DNA of 64,000 nucleotides from Alphaproteobacteria bacterium (GCA_016124205.1 WGOD01000003.1:248001-312000); one strand, 5' to 3'. Shown: positions 25,675-34,574, counted from the first letter of the stretch. Numbers and translations are program-made. Notes: generated by a model not told the origin, from the sequence alone.

Positions 25675-26823
25675 ATGAAACTGGTCGCCGCCGCATGTCT
25701 CGCTCTCGCTCTGGCAGCGCCAGTTGCCGCTCAAGGTCTGCCGGCCAGCGTGTCGGAACCCTATCGGGCTTATCAAACCGCCATGGAAGCGGGAGATGAC
25801 GCCGCCGCGCTCGATCCGGCCTACCGCGCCTGGCAAGCGGCCGAAGCCGCCGGCGTCGATGCGGAGACCACCGGTCTGCTGGCTGACAACTACGCTGCGC
25901 TCGCCAGCGCGGCCGGGCAGCACGAACAGGCCGCCGCTGCCTTCGCCCGATCCGCGGAAATCCTCGCCGATACCGAGGGCGGGACGTTGCTGACGGCCCA
26001 GACGTGGAGGCTGTCCGCCGAGCAGTATTTCAGGGGAGACGACGAAAATCTGGCGCGCCGGATGGCGGACCGGGCGCTCGCCATCCTGCAGCGTCTGCCC
26101 GCAACGCGCGAAGCCGCCGCGGAACGATACAGGACCGAAACCGTCCTCGCATACGCCGAGTATGAGCGTGGCCGGATTCGCCAGACGGCGCCTCATGCGC
26201 GCAACGCACTCGACGCGCTTGGTCTTGTCGGCCCGATCTCCAACATGGATACGGCCAACATGGCCTTCTTTGCCGGGATTGGTGCCGCCATCGATTACGA
26301 AAGTCCGGACAGCGCCTTTTACTTTACGCTCGCGAGCTACATGTACGCCGCCGCCGGCGCGGACGTCGATACGCGCAGGGTGGCTGAAGCCTGGGCGCGC
26401 TATGGGCGATCGGAACTTGATGAGGATGAGCGCATCACGTTGTTCAGACGGCTGCGCGAAACCGAATATCGCCCGCCCGAATGCGAGAATCCCGATGATT
26501 GCGATCTCACCGTCGGGGAAGGCCTGAATTTTCCACCCGAGGCCGAAGTTGTTGATGCCTCGCCAATTTCCAGACGCGAGCCGCGATATCCCCTCGACAT
26601 GGCGCAGCGGGGTTTGCAAGGGGTCGCTCTGGTCATGTTCTCGGTCGATGAGGATGGACGTCCGTTCGATATCGAAGCGATCTATTCAGTGCCGCACCCC
26701 GACTTCGGCGAAGTGTCGGTCGAGGCGGTCGAGCGCTGGCGATACACACCGCTTCTGGTCGATGGTGAGCCGACCCCGCGGGAAGGAATCGTCACCCAAT
26801 TCATCTTCCAGCTGCACGACTAG
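25675..26823 (+). CDS. Secreted protein with TonB C-terminal domain
   Basis: A 382-residue protein: signal peptide (KLVAAACLALALAAPVAAQG), a helical TPR-like region to about residue 270, then a TonB C-terminal domain (SRREPRYPLDMAQRGLQGVALVMFSVDEDGRPFDIE ends with AVERWRYTPLLVDGEPT). Classical TonB has an N-terminal membrane anchor that links to ExbBD; here a cleavable signal replaces it, so energy coupling is unlikely and a periplasmic protein-binding role is more plausible. It is the middle of three adjacent genes, four bases after the first and nine before the third. A four-residue CENPDDC loop could form a disulfide. Confidence 0.85.
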   Translation: MKLVAAACLALALAAPVAAQGLPASVSEPYRAYQTAMEAGDDAAALDPAYRAWQAAEAAGVDAETTGLLADNYAALASAAGQHEQAAAAFARSAEILADTEGGTLLTAQTWRLSAEQYFRGDDENLARRMADRALAILQRLPATREAAAERYRTETVLAYAEYERGRIRQTAPHARNALDALGLVGPISNMDTANMAFFAGIGAAIDYESPDSAFYFTLASYMYAAAGADVDTRRVAEAWARYGRSELDEDERITLFRRLRETEYRPPECENPDDCDLTVGEGLNFPPEAEVVDASPISRREPRYPLDMAQRGLQGVALVMFSVDEDGRPFDIEAIYSVPHPDFGEVSVEAVERWRYTPLLVDGEPTPREGIVTQFIFQLHD

Positions 26824-26832
26824 GCGCGCGCC

Positions 26833-27654
26833 ATGTCCATCATTGCTGCACTCGTATCGACCGTCCAAGTGATGTCGGCTTGCGATGGGCAAGTCCGTGA
26901 GATCGAAGCGGCATTTACCGCCAACGATCGCGAAGCCGCGCAGGCGCTGCGCGATGAAATGCCTGACACCTGCAGCAGTGATCCTCGTATGATCGCTCTC
27001 GATGCGCAGTCGGCGTGGTTCAATGCAGATTTCGAACTGGCCAGCGTACGCGCTGGCGAAGCGGTCGAAGCCTGGGTCGATGCGCAATGCGCGTGGACGC
27101 GCGACACGGCGCGCCTCGCCTTCATCGCCGGCTTTTCGCATTTCGCCACCGAGACTTATGGCCTGGACCGATACTATCTCTGGGTCGCAAACCGTATCGA
27201 TGGGGAGGTCGGCGGTCTCAGCCGGGACGCCCGAGCCGTGGCAGAACATTACTCCGCTTTCGTCGGCGCAGGTCCCGGGCAGGATCATCTCATGCTCGAC
27301 AGTCCCTATCTCGACCCGATGCGAGCGGCAGCGTCACAATGTGACCAGTTCCCGCAAATCCGGCTGCGCAGTTCGTCGGCGCCGCAAGACCGTCTGGTGA
27401 CGGTGTTGGAGCTCCGCGCGAACGGGGCGGGCCGAATCTCGCGTGTCATCGAGCACTACTCCCACCCCAGGCCGGCGGGGGACGCGCTGCTCGACTCCAT
27501 TCGTGGCCGTATGGGGTATCGGGATCGAATAACGTCCTGGAATGTCTATCACCTCGATCCCTGCGCGGATCGGCTGACGACCTTCGACCGCGAGCCGGTC
27601 TGCCTGCCGGGATTTCAGCCGGAAGACGCCGACCCGGAGAATACGGACGACTGA
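26833..27654 (+). CDS. Secreted protein, third of the series
   Basis: A 273-residue protein with a short hydrophobic N-terminus (IIAALVSTVQVMSA) that may be a signal peptide. It has six or more cysteines (SACDGQ, PDTCSSD, DAQCAW, SQCDQF, LDPCADR, EPVCLPGF), suggesting periplasmic disulfides. The C-terminal third (VTVLELRANGAGRISRVIEHYSHP) follows the same layout as the TonB-C-like ends of its two upstream neighbours. ATG 26833 starts nine bases after the previous stop. Function not recognised; likely the same operon. Confidence 0.75.
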   Translation: MSIIAALVSTVQVMSACDGQVREIEAAFTANDREAAQALRDEMPDTCSSDPRMIALDAQSAWFNADFELASVRAGEAVEAWVDAQCAWTRDTARLAFIAGFSHFATETYGLDRYYLWVANRIDGEVGGLSRDARAVAEHYSAFVGAGPGQDHLMLDSPYLDPMRAAASQCDQFPQIRLRSSSAPQDRLVTVLELRANGAGRISRVIEHYSHPRPAGDALLDSIRGRMGYRDRITSWNVYHLDPCADRLTTFDREPVCLPGFQPEDADPENTDD

Positions 27655-27703
27655 CGTCTTCGCCGCATTGCCGTGACCGGCAGGCCGGGCTATCTCGGCG
27701 CGC

Positions 27704-28549
27704 ATGATGCAGACCCTCCTGTTCACTCTGGCCGTCTGGCGCGGCGCGCTGACGCGGCTTCCCGGCCTGATACTGACCGGCGGCGTCGTCCTTGTGCCTG
27801 CGGCGCTGGCGGCGGTGCCCTTCGCCCTGACCGGACACAGTTTCGGACCGGACGCGGCTAATCCATGGCTTGCCTGGTTCGGCTGGCTGGCCGTGCTGAC
27901 CGCGCTGATCATTCCGGCCTTCGCCGCCCTGCTGCGGCAGGGATGGGGTATGGGTCGCCGTGAATGGTTCGGCCTCGAACTGGGTCACGACGAGCGGAAT
28001 CTGGCGGTTTCGCTGGCGCTGATCTGCGTCCTGGCCTTCACCGTGATCGGGGTGGCGCTGCTCCTGTTCGTCGCCTTCCTCGCCGCTCTGGCTCTCGCGT
28101 CGCGGGCCGCCGCCAACGCACCGGAGATTGCGGTCGAGGCGGCTGACCATGCTCCCGAGATTGGGGCCTATTTCGGCACCGCCGAATGGATCGCAGTCTG
28201 GCTTGCGGGCGCCGCCTTCGCCCTGTTCTCGATCTGGTTCGTCACGCGCCTGCTGGTCGCCTTTCCCGAAACGATCCGTCTTAAGCGGGTACAGGCCATG
28301 GCCTCGCTTGGCCTGTCGCGCGGCCGGATGTTCGGCGTCACGCTGAGCGGCGGCGTGTTCGCGCTCGCGGCGTCCGGGATCGTGTGGGCGCTGCGTCTGA
28401 TCCCCCATGGCGATGGCGTAGCCGGGATGGCTGTCTTGTTCGGGACGTGCTGGATCGGGCTGACCCTCGTCATCGCCCTTTTGACGTCCTTCCTGACGGC
28501 GCTCGACGCCGCTTTGCTCCCCGAAGAAGCGGCGGGCGAGGGAACGTAG
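27704..28549 (+). CDS. Polytopic membrane protein, unknown function
   Basis: A 281-residue protein with about six predicted membrane segments (near residues 15-37, 48-70, 98-124, 158-185, 205-230 and 243-265) and short charged loops. No family motif is recognised. The two start codons ATGATG (27704/27707) are equally possible. It opens a run of membrane-protein genes on the plus strand (ExoD-like, three related membrane proteins and a CPBP protease) that are likely co-expressed or functionally linked in the envelope. Confidence 0.75.
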   Translation: MMQTLLFTLAVWRGALTRLPGLILTGGVVLVPAALAAVPFALTGHSFGPDAANPWLAWFGWLAVLTALIIPAFAALLRQGWGMGRREWFGLELGHDERNLAVSLALICVLAFTVIGVALLLFVAFLAALALASRAAANAPEIAVEAADHAPEIGAYFGTAEWIAVWLAGAAFALFSIWFVTRLLVAFPETIRLKRVQAMASLGLSRGRMFGVTLSGGVFALAASGIVWALRLIPHGDGVAGMAVLFGTCWIGLTLVIALLTSFLTALDAALLPEEAAGEGT

Positions 28550-28593
28550 CCGCGTCACCGGCGGTTATCCGTTTGCGCAGAAGCGAACGGACC

Positions 28594-29217
28594 ATGACAC
28601 AGACCGCCATAAAATCGACCCGGCCCTGCCGGCTCGCCGATCTGTTCGACCAGGCCGCAGAGGCCTGTCCGGGCGACCAGGTCGCCGTCGGGGATGTGAT
28701 GGATTCGCTGTCGCACCGATCCTACGGCCCGTTGCTCCTGCTTCCGGCGGTGATTTCGATCCTGCCCGTTGTCGGTGCGCTTCCCGGCGTGACGTGGACG
28801 ACGTCGGCGCTCTGCCTCTTCGTGTCCCTCCAGTTCCTGTTCCAGCGGCGAACGCTCTGGCTGCCGGGCGGTCTTCGAAAGCTGCACGTTTCACTGTCGA
28901 CTTTCGAGAAGGGCGTGGCGGCCGCGCGTCCCTGGCTGCGGCGGATCGATGGCTTCACCCATCCGCGGCTGCGGCTGATCCTCAAGCCGCCGGCGCCGGT
29001 CTTCATTGCGATCCTGTGCGTCGCGCTGTCGCTGGCGATGTTCGTCTATTCGCTCGTGCCGGGCGGTGTGGTGATCCCGGCTGCGGCCCTGATCCTGATC
29101 GCGATCGGCCTGACCACCCATGACGGGATCTTCGTCGTCACCGGGGCGATCGCAGGCAGTGCGGCGGTCAGCGCCACTGGCTGGCTGATTGCACGCCTGG
29201 TTTCGCATCTGGGTTGA
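28594..29217 (+). CDS. ExoD family membrane protein
   Basis: A 207-residue protein of the exopolysaccharide synthesis ExoD family. LADLFDQAAEACPGDQVAVGDVMDSLSHRSYGPLLLLPAVISILPVVGALPG is the conserved N-terminal half, and the C-terminal half has two to three membrane helices (FIAILCVALSLAMFVYSLVPGG, GGVVIPAAALILIAIGL). Despite the name, the biochemical role of ExoD is not known; in rhizobia mutants have altered exopolysaccharide and alkaline tolerance. ATG 28594 follows the previous gene by 44 bases. The open frame extends upstream but the family begins here. Confidence 0.85.
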   Translation: MTQTAIKSTRPCRLADLFDQAAEACPGDQVAVGDVMDSLSHRSYGPLLLLPAVISILPVVGALPGVTWTTSALCLFVSLQFLFQRRTLWLPGGLRKLHVSLSTFEKGVAAARPWLRRIDGFTHPRLRLILKPPAPVFIAILCVALSLAMFVYSLVPGGVVIPAAALILIAIGLTTHDGIFVVTGAIAGSAAVSATGWLIARLVSHLG

Positions 29218-29308
29218 GACGCGCCGGGACAATTTCCGTCCGATTCCCCCCTGACGCCCGCGCCCAAAGCCGTCATGATGGTTGCAAAGCAGGGTCATGG
29301 AGGGACAC

Positions 29309-30367
29309 ATGCAACCCGAAAAGCCGTACGAATTTACCGACGCCGTCTTCTATTTCTTCAAGGTGCTGTCGCGCCGGCCCGGCAAGACACTCTGGGTCGG
29401 GTTCTGGAATGCGGTCCTGTACCTCGTGTTCGCGGGCTTGTTTGTCTGGGCGCTTCTGCCCTTCTATCTCGGCATTTTCGACCTTGCCCTGACGGGACAG
29501 GAGCCGGACACGGGTCAGATCCTGTCGATGATGTCGTCGATGGCCTGGATCGGTCTCTTGACCACGTTCGGAAGCATTGTCGTGGCGCTGATGGCGCAGG
29601 GGGCCTGGCTCCGCCTGCTCGCCCGCGACGAGGTCGCCGGCGGAATTCCGCTGCGCTTCGGAAGCGACGAGTTCCGGCTGCTCGGCGTGAACATCCTCCT
29701 GATCGTCATCATTTTCGGCACCTATCTTGCCGGAGTGATCCTCGTCGGCGTGGCGATCGCGATCGGCGCGGCGGCTGATGGCGGCGCTGTCACCATCCTT
29801 GCGGTGCTGCTCGGCGTGGCGGCATTCGTTGCGGCCATCGGAGTGTTGATCTTTCTGTCGATCCGGCTGTCTGCGGCGGCGGCGCTAACGGTGCTGGACC
29901 AGAAAATCCGCATTTCCGGCGCGTGGCCGGTAACCAAGGGCATCTTCTGGTGGGTCTTCCTGACCTATCTGGTGCTGGCGCTGATCATCGCCTTCGCGTC
30001 CTCGACGATCAGTTCCTTCGTGCAGCTGATGTTTTTGCCCATGCTGGTGCCGATGTTCACGGAGTTGGGGCAGATGTCGGGGAGTGCGGATCCGGACATG
30101 GTGTTCGAACTCTTCATGTCGACCTTCACCAGCCCGGGCGTGATCGCCCTGTTCGTCGTGGCCGTCATTATCTCGGTTGTCGGGCAGATCTTCTACGAAG
30201 GCATGTGGCATTCCGTCGGAGCCTATCTCGCCCGCCGTCACCGCGATCTGGAAGGCACACCGTCCGAGCCGGCCGTTCCGGCTGCGCCCACACCCCCGCC
30301 GGCACCGGTCGCGCCTGCGGCGAACACGGGTGACGCGGGTGGCGATTCAGGGTCTTCTCCGAACTGA
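29309..30367 (+). CDS. Polytopic membrane protein, paralogue A of three
   Basis: A 352-residue protein with about six membrane segments. Its shared pattern is an N-terminal FTDAVFYFFKVLSRRPGKTLW, a later GAWLRLLARDE, and a motif near residue 200 (LTVLDQKIRISGAWPVTKGIFWW) repeated in the two related genes downstream. The C-terminal 35 residues are a Pro/Ala/Gly-rich tail. The start chosen has GGAGGG just upstream; an ATG at 29297 is possible. The repeated motif is reminiscent of the membrane domain that accompanies some glycerophosphodiester phosphodiesterases, but I cannot confirm that family. Confidence 0.78.
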   Translation: MQPEKPYEFTDAVFYFFKVLSRRPGKTLWVGFWNAVLYLVFAGLFVWALLPFYLGIFDLALTGQEPDTGQILSMMSSMAWIGLLTTFGSIVVALMAQGAWLRLLARDEVAGGIPLRFGSDEFRLLGVNILLIVIIFGTYLAGVILVGVAIAIGAAADGGAVTILAVLLGVAAFVAAIGVLIFLSIRLSAAAALTVLDQKIRISGAWPVTKGIFWWVFLTYLVLALIIAFASSTISSFVQLMFLPMLVPMFTELGQMSGSADPDMVFELFMSTFTSPGVIALFVVAVIISVVGQIFYEGMWHSVGAYLARRHRDLEGTPSEPAVPAAPTPPPAPVAPAANTGDAGGDSGSSPN

Positions 30368-30390
30368 TCGATCGGGAGGGATTGGGGACG

Positions 30391-31299
30391 ATGATCGCAC
30401 CGAAACTCGACAGTGGCGCCGCGCTCGGATTTTTCTGGGATGTGTTCAAGGCCCGGCCAACGACCTTCATTGGCCTGAGCGTGTGGTGGCTCGCGGCCGC
30501 CGTTGTGCTCCAGGTCGGTCAGATGGCCTTCATGGGCGAGGACATCGCAGCGATGAATGCCGCGCTGCAGTCCGCTTCGGAAGGCAACATGGCCGCCTAT
30601 TTCGAAACGTCGGCGAGCTATGGGGCGAAGTTCTCGCTCTTCCTGCTGATCTCCTTCGCCGTGTTCATCCCGCTGGAAGCGGCCTGGCTGCGCCTGTTCA
30701 TGAGGGGAGAGGGCAATCCGATCTTCCCCTTCCGCATCGGTGGCGGCGAGGGCGCCTATCTTCTGACCATGATCGTGATGTTCGCGATTTTCCTCGGACT
30801 TGCGATTGCGGGCATCTTCGCCGTGGTTCTGGTCGCCATCATCTTCTCGATCATCGGGGGGCAGAGCGGGGCGTTCTTCGGCATGTTCCTGGGCTATGCC
30901 GCGCTCCTGGCTGTCGTCGCCATTTTCGGAGTGCGCATATCTCCTGCGTTCGCGCTCGCCGTGCATCGCAGGAAGTTTGCGTTCGGCGCGGCCTGGGGCG
31001 GCACGAAGGCAATGTTCTGGCCGCTGCTCGGCTCCTTCGTGATCGCCATCATCATCATGCTTGTCGCCTATATGGTCGGGATGATCGCCTTCCTGTTCAT
31101 GGGGATCGACATGGAGCAACTCGCCAGCGGCGTGATCACGCAGGACTGGCGCTCGGCCATCTTCCCCTATGCCATCTTCTATCTCGCGACCCTGATCCCG
31201 ACCTGCCTGATGCGCGGCATCGCCTGCAAGGCGGCGCTGACGATCGAGGAAGCCAATGCGGCTCCGCCCGCGCCGCAGCAAACGGTCGGAGAGGCCTGA
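30391..31299 (+). CDS. Polytopic membrane protein, paralogue B of three
   Basis: A 302-residue protein with the same organisation as paralogue A: GFFWDVFKARPTTFIGLSVWWL at the N-terminus, EAAWLRLFMRGEGNPIFPFRIG mid-protein, and the diagnostic LAVHRRKFAFGAAWGGTKAMFWPLLG. About six membrane segments. ATG 30391 is preceded by GGGAGGGA, 23 bases after paralogue A. Its stop is one base from the CPBP protease start, so these genes are co-transcribed. No enzymatic motif is seen. Confidence 0.78.
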   Translation: MIAPKLDSGAALGFFWDVFKARPTTFIGLSVWWLAAAVVLQVGQMAFMGEDIAAMNAALQSASEGNMAAYFETSASYGAKFSLFLLISFAVFIPLEAAWLRLFMRGEGNPIFPFRIGGGEGAYLLTMIVMFAIFLGLAIAGIFAVVLVAIIFSIIGGQSGAFFGMFLGYAALLAVVAIFGVRISPAFALAVHRRKFAFGAAWGGTKAMFWPLLGSFVIAIIIMLVAYMVGMIAFLFMGIDMEQLASGVITQDWRSAIFPYAIFYLATLIPTCLMRGIACKAALTIEEANAAPPAPQQTVGEA

Positions 31300-31300
31300 G

Positions 31301-32227
31301 ATGAGCGCCGAGCTTTTCGCGCCACGGCGCGCGAAACACCGCCGCACCTGGACGCTGGCGGCCATACCGCTGGTCCTGGTCTTCATCGTGCTCGGGCAGA
31401 TCATCGGCGTCATACCCGGCGCGATGCTCGGCCTCGTCAGCGACGACATGTCGGGCGGCTGGGAAGAGACGGCCTATATCCTGTTCGCCGCCTTCGCGGC
31501 CGGGGCGCTGCTGCTTTTCCTGTGGGTCTGGCTGTTCGAGCGGCGCGGCCTCGGCACGCTTGGGCTCAACGGGCATTTCCTCTGGCCCTTCCTGCGCGGC
31601 TACGGGCTCGGCCTTGCCTTCCTCTGTGCGGTCGTGGGGATCATTTTCCTGATTGGCGGGTATGAACTCGAGGCGCCGGGCACGCTCAACGCCGCCGTGC
31701 TGGCGCCGCTCGGCATTCTCCTGCTCGGCTTCATCGTGCAAGGCTCGACGGAGGAAATCTTCTTTCGCGGCTGGCTGATGCAGCTTGTCACCTCGCGCCA
31801 TGGCATCCTCCTCGGCGCGCTGGTCAACTCGGTGCTGTTCGGCCTCGTGCACGCGCTCAACATTCCGTTCGGTCCGGCGCTGGCGCTCGGCCTCGTCAAC
31901 ATCGTGCTCGTCGGCCTTTTCCTCAGCCTCTACGCCGCGAAGGAGGGCACGCTGTGGGGTGTGTGCGCCTGGCATGCGGCGTGGAACTGGCTGCTCGGCA
32001 CGGGATTCGGCCTGCCGGTCTCGGGCATGGAACTTGGCGTTCCCGCGCTCGTCGCCGACCTCGCGGATCCGGGTGTGCTGCCCTGGTGGGTCACGGGCGG
32101 CGAATTCGGACCGGAAGCGAGCGTCGTATGCACCGGCGTCCTCGCCCTTGGCACGCTTGTCCTAGTGCTGCGCGGAAAGGTTCGGGATTTCGGGATGGCG
32201 GACGTAGCCCCCGGTTCTTCAGCCTGA
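31301..32227 (+). CDS. CPBP family intramembrane glutamic endopeptidase
   Basis: A 308-residue membrane protein of the CAAX protease/bacteriocin-processing (ABI, PF02517-type) family. The three motifs are present in order: EExxxR in QGSTEEIFFRGW, FxxxH in LFGLVHALN, and HxxxN in CAWHAAWNW. There are about seven membrane segments. ATG 31301 lies two bases after the stop of paralogue B. Targets are unknown; adjacency to three similar membrane proteins suggests these as candidate partners or substrates, which is inference only. Confidence 0.9.
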   Translation: MSAELFAPRRAKHRRTWTLAAIPLVLVFIVLGQIIGVIPGAMLGLVSDDMSGGWEETAYILFAAFAAGALLLFLWVWLFERRGLGTLGLNGHFLWPFLRGYGLGLAFLCAVVGIIFLIGGYELEAPGTLNAAVLAPLGILLLGFIVQGSTEEIFFRGWLMQLVTSRHGILLGALVNSVLFGLVHALNIPFGPALALGLVNIVLVGLFLSLYAAKEGTLWGVCAWHAAWNWLLGTGFGLPVSGMELGVPALVADLADPGVLPWWVTGGEFGPEASVVCTGVLALGTLVLVLRGKVRDFGMADVAPGSSA

Positions 32228-32287
32228 TTTCCGCTTGAACCCGCCCCAGGGCGCGGCTCTACTGCTGCGTGTGTGGGGGAGGGGTGC

Positions 32288-33232
32288 ATGCCGGAGCGTT
32301 TCGAGATTCTGACGGCCGGGTTTTACCTGTTCGTGCAGGCCAAGCGGCGTCCCTTGGCCTTCGTATGGCTGGTCTTCTGGTCGATCGTGCTGTTCGCCGC
32401 ACTGTTCGGCGGGATATTCCTCGCCATCCGCCCGTTTGAAGGGCTGTCGCCGGAGAATGGTGAGGTGCCGCCGGAGGACCTCGTCTGGTTCTTCGCGGCC
32501 ATCCTGTTCGCATTGGTCGGAATGCTGGTTTTCTTTCTGGTCTTCTACACCGGGTGGAACCGGTTTCTGGTCGGCCGGAAGCTGCCCGCACTCATTCCGT
32601 TTCGTCTCGGACTGGATGAGGGCCGATCATTCGTCGTCGGCCTGGTACACATGGCCCTGTTGATGGGCGTGTACCTCCTCATGATCATCCCGTTCTTCGT
32701 TTTCATGATGCTGGTGTCGATACCGCTTTCGGCGACGGGAACCGAGCCGGGCGGCTGGGCGATGGCCGGATCGGCCATCGCTGTTTTGCTGTTCTACGGC
32801 CTCTACCTGTTCGGGTTGCTGGCGGCCGGTGTGAAGTTCGCGCCGGCCTACGCCATGACGGTGCTGGAAAAGCGGATCGTGATCTTTGACAGCTGGGAAG
32901 CCACGAAGGGGGTGTTCTGGAGCGCTTTCGTTTCGACGCTCATTCCGGTCGGGTTTTCGATCATCGCACAGATCGCGCTTCTGCTGATCCAGCTCATCGT
33001 CCAGGGCGTCATGATGCTCGCCGGATTCAATCCCGAACCGGAGACCGTCTCCGCGTCCAACGGGGCGGTGATGGTCTCGTTCGGGGTCATGATTGTGATC
33101 GGTGGGGCGATCTGGATATGCATGATGGCGATGGCGCTCGGCCCCTACGCCTATATGGCGGTCTGGCATGACCGGAACCGCCAGCATCGCGAACCGCAGA
33201 TGGCACCGTTGGAGCCACCAGCTTCGGGATAG
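32288..33232 (+). CDS. Polytopic membrane protein, paralogue C of three
   Basis: A 314-residue protein with about six membrane helices, closest in layout to paralogue A: FEILTAGFYLFVQAKRRPLAFVWL, YTGWNRFLVGRKLPALIPFRLG, and MTVLEKRIVIFDSWEATKGVFWSAF. Start ATG 32288 has GGGGAGGGG just upstream; a GTG at 32273 lies within that run and is less likely. It is separated from B by the protease gene. Ends four bases from the convergent LuxR-type gene. Three diverged copies around one protease suggest a small envelope module. Confidence 0.78.
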   Translation: MPERFEILTAGFYLFVQAKRRPLAFVWLVFWSIVLFAALFGGIFLAIRPFEGLSPENGEVPPEDLVWFFAAILFALVGMLVFFLVFYTGWNRFLVGRKLPALIPFRLGLDEGRSFVVGLVHMALLMGVYLLMIIPFFVFMMLVSIPLSATGTEPGGWAMAGSAIAVLLFYGLYLFGLLAAGVKFAPAYAMTVLEKRIVIFDSWEATKGVFWSAFVSTLIPVGFSIIAQIALLLIQLIVQGVMMLAGFNPEPETVSASNGAVMVSFGVMIVIGGAIWICMMAMALGPYAYMAVWHDRNRQHREPQMAPLEPPASG

Positions 33233-33236
33233 CCTG

Positions 33237-33734
33237 CTACCGCCCCGGCAGCAGGTCCTCGAGGAAGAAGGCAGACAATTCGGTGCGGCCGGTCAGGCCC
33301 GCCTTGCGGTAGAGCGCGCGGGACTGTTCGCGGACCGTGCGTTCGCTGGTGCCGCGCAGCGCCGCGATTTCCGCGTGGCTGAAACCCTTCATCAGGAACA
33401 GGCCGATCTCGGTCTCGGCCGGAGTAAAGCCCCACCGGGCGAACTGGCCGGTGATGGCCGCACCAAGGCCCTGGACGAGGGTCCGGTTCTCGTCCTGCCA
33501 GCGCAACGCCTCGGCCCGCGCGGCCGCGAGATCGGTCCGCGTGCGCTGGAAATTGACCAGCAGGGCGAAGGCACCGACGGCGGCGGAAACCAGCGCGACC
33601 GATTCCAGAACGAGATGCAGCCAGCCCACGCCCTCGCCGCCATCGGTCACCAGATCGGTGGCGATGAAGAGGGCAATGAGCGCGAACAGCACGCCCCCGG
33701 CGCGCGTCGTCCAGCGCGAACGGTCTTCCTGCAT
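33237..33734 (-). CDS. Membrane-anchored LuxR-type transcription regulator
   Basis: A 165-residue protein with two membrane helices near the N-terminus (GGVLFALIALFIATDLV and LHLVLESVALVSAAVGAFALLV), a short helical linker (TRTDLAAARAEALRWQDENR), and a C-terminal LuxR/GerE HTH (FTPAETEIGLFLMKGFSHAEIAALRGTSERTVREQSRALYRKAGL). It likely senses something at the membrane and binds DNA from there. Start ATG 33734 has GGGAGGA seven bases upstream; a longer frame to 33842 overlaps the divergent cytochrome gene and is not favoured. The divergent neighbour is the obvious candidate target. Confidence 0.85.
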   Translation of the reverse strand: MQEDRSRWTTRAGGVLFALIALFIATDLVTDGGEGVGWLHLVLESVALVSAAVGAFALLVNFQRTRTDLAAARAEALRWQDENRTLVQGLGAAITGQFARWGFTPAETEIGLFLMKGFSHAEIAALRGTSERTVREQSRALYRKAGLTGRTELSAFFLEDLLPGR

Positions 33735-33764
33735 TGCCCATCCTCCCTCGAAGCGGCCGGTTAC

Positions 33765-33774
33765 GTCATATGAC
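33765..33774. promoter_or_regulatory. Palindrome between regulator and cytochrome gene
   Basis: GTCATATGAC is an exact 10-base palindrome in the 98-base divergent interval, 31 bases from the regulator start and 59 from the cytochrome start. It is a plausible operator for the LuxR-type protein, but a palindrome this short can arise by chance. Confidence 0.25.
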
Positions 33775-33832
33775 AGATGGCGCCCGCGCGCCTGCGGCAT
33801 GACGTTCCAGCCCACCGAAATGGAGGCATGCC

Positions 33833-34540
33833 ATGAACGCATCGAACGACAATCAGGAACCGGTCGCCCCCCGCGAGATCAAGGTCTGGGACCCCGTGGT
33901 CCGGATCGGTCACTGGGTCATCGTGATCGGGGTCTTTACCGCCTATTTTTCCGGCGACGACTGGCAGGGCATTCACGTCTGGGCCGGTTATGCCGTCGCC
34001 GCCGCCGTGCTGATCCGGATCGCCTGGGGCCTGGTCGGCACGCGGCATGCCCGCTTCGCCAGCTTCGTGCGCGGACCGGGCGCTGCGGCGGGTTATGTAC
34101 GCGGGCTGGTCTCCGGCAAGGCCGAACGCCATGTCGGGCACAATCCGGCCGGCGCGGTGATGATCCTGCTTCTGCTGGCCAGCCTCGCCGGAACGACCGG
34201 CACGGGCATGGCGCTCTATGCGGTCGAGGAGGGGCGGGGTCCACTCGCGGGCATCATCGCAATGGCGCCGGAAGACGGGACGCAAGCCAGTGTGCCGTCC
34301 GAAACACCGCGCGCGGCCTATCGTGATGACGATGACGAGGAATACGGCGAGCACGGAGAGCGCGGCGAACACGAAGAGGGCGGAGAAGGCGGCGAGTGGC
34401 TTGAGGGCCTGCACAAATTCTTCGTCTATCTGACGCTGACCCTGGCCGGTCTGCATGTGATCGGCGTGATCGCGTCCAGCCTGGCGCACGGCGAGAACCT
34501 CGTCCGGTCGATGGTGACCGGCCGCAAGCGCGCCGAGTAA
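33833..34540 (+). CDS. Cytochrome b561-type membrane protein with acidic/His-rich loop
   Basis: A 235-residue four-helix haem b protein of the cytochrome b561 (Ni/Fe-hydrogenase b-subunit-like) group. Candidate haem ligands lie in WDPVVRIGHWVIVIGV, the second helix region near GIHVWAGYAV, and LEGLHKFFVYLTLTLAGLHVIGVI. It likely passes electrons between the quinone pool and a periplasmic or cytochrome c partner. Between helices 3 and 4 lies an unusual loop, about residues 142-188, with runs of Asp/Glu and interspersed His (DDDDEEYGEHGERGEHEEGGE) that could bind metal. GGAGGC precedes the ATG. It is divergent from the LuxR-type gene and convergent with uvrA. Confidence 0.85.
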   Translation: MNASNDNQEPVAPREIKVWDPVVRIGHWVIVIGVFTAYFSGDDWQGIHVWAGYAVAAAVLIRIAWGLVGTRHARFASFVRGPGAAAGYVRGLVSGKAERHVGHNPAGAVMILLLLASLAGTTGTGMALYAVEEGRGPLAGIIAMAPEDGTQASVPSETPRAAYRDDDDEEYGEHGERGEHEEGGEGGEWLEGLHKFFVYLTLTLAGLHVIGVIASSLAHGENLVRSMVTGRKRAE

Positions 34541-34574
34541 GGCCCCGAGGTGAGGCGGGCCGGGCCAGTCCGGC

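Noticed and set aside
25675-26823. Classical energy-transducing TonB
   Set aside because: There is a cleavable signal in place of the N-terminal anchor, no long Pro-rich spacer, and no exbB or exbD nearby.
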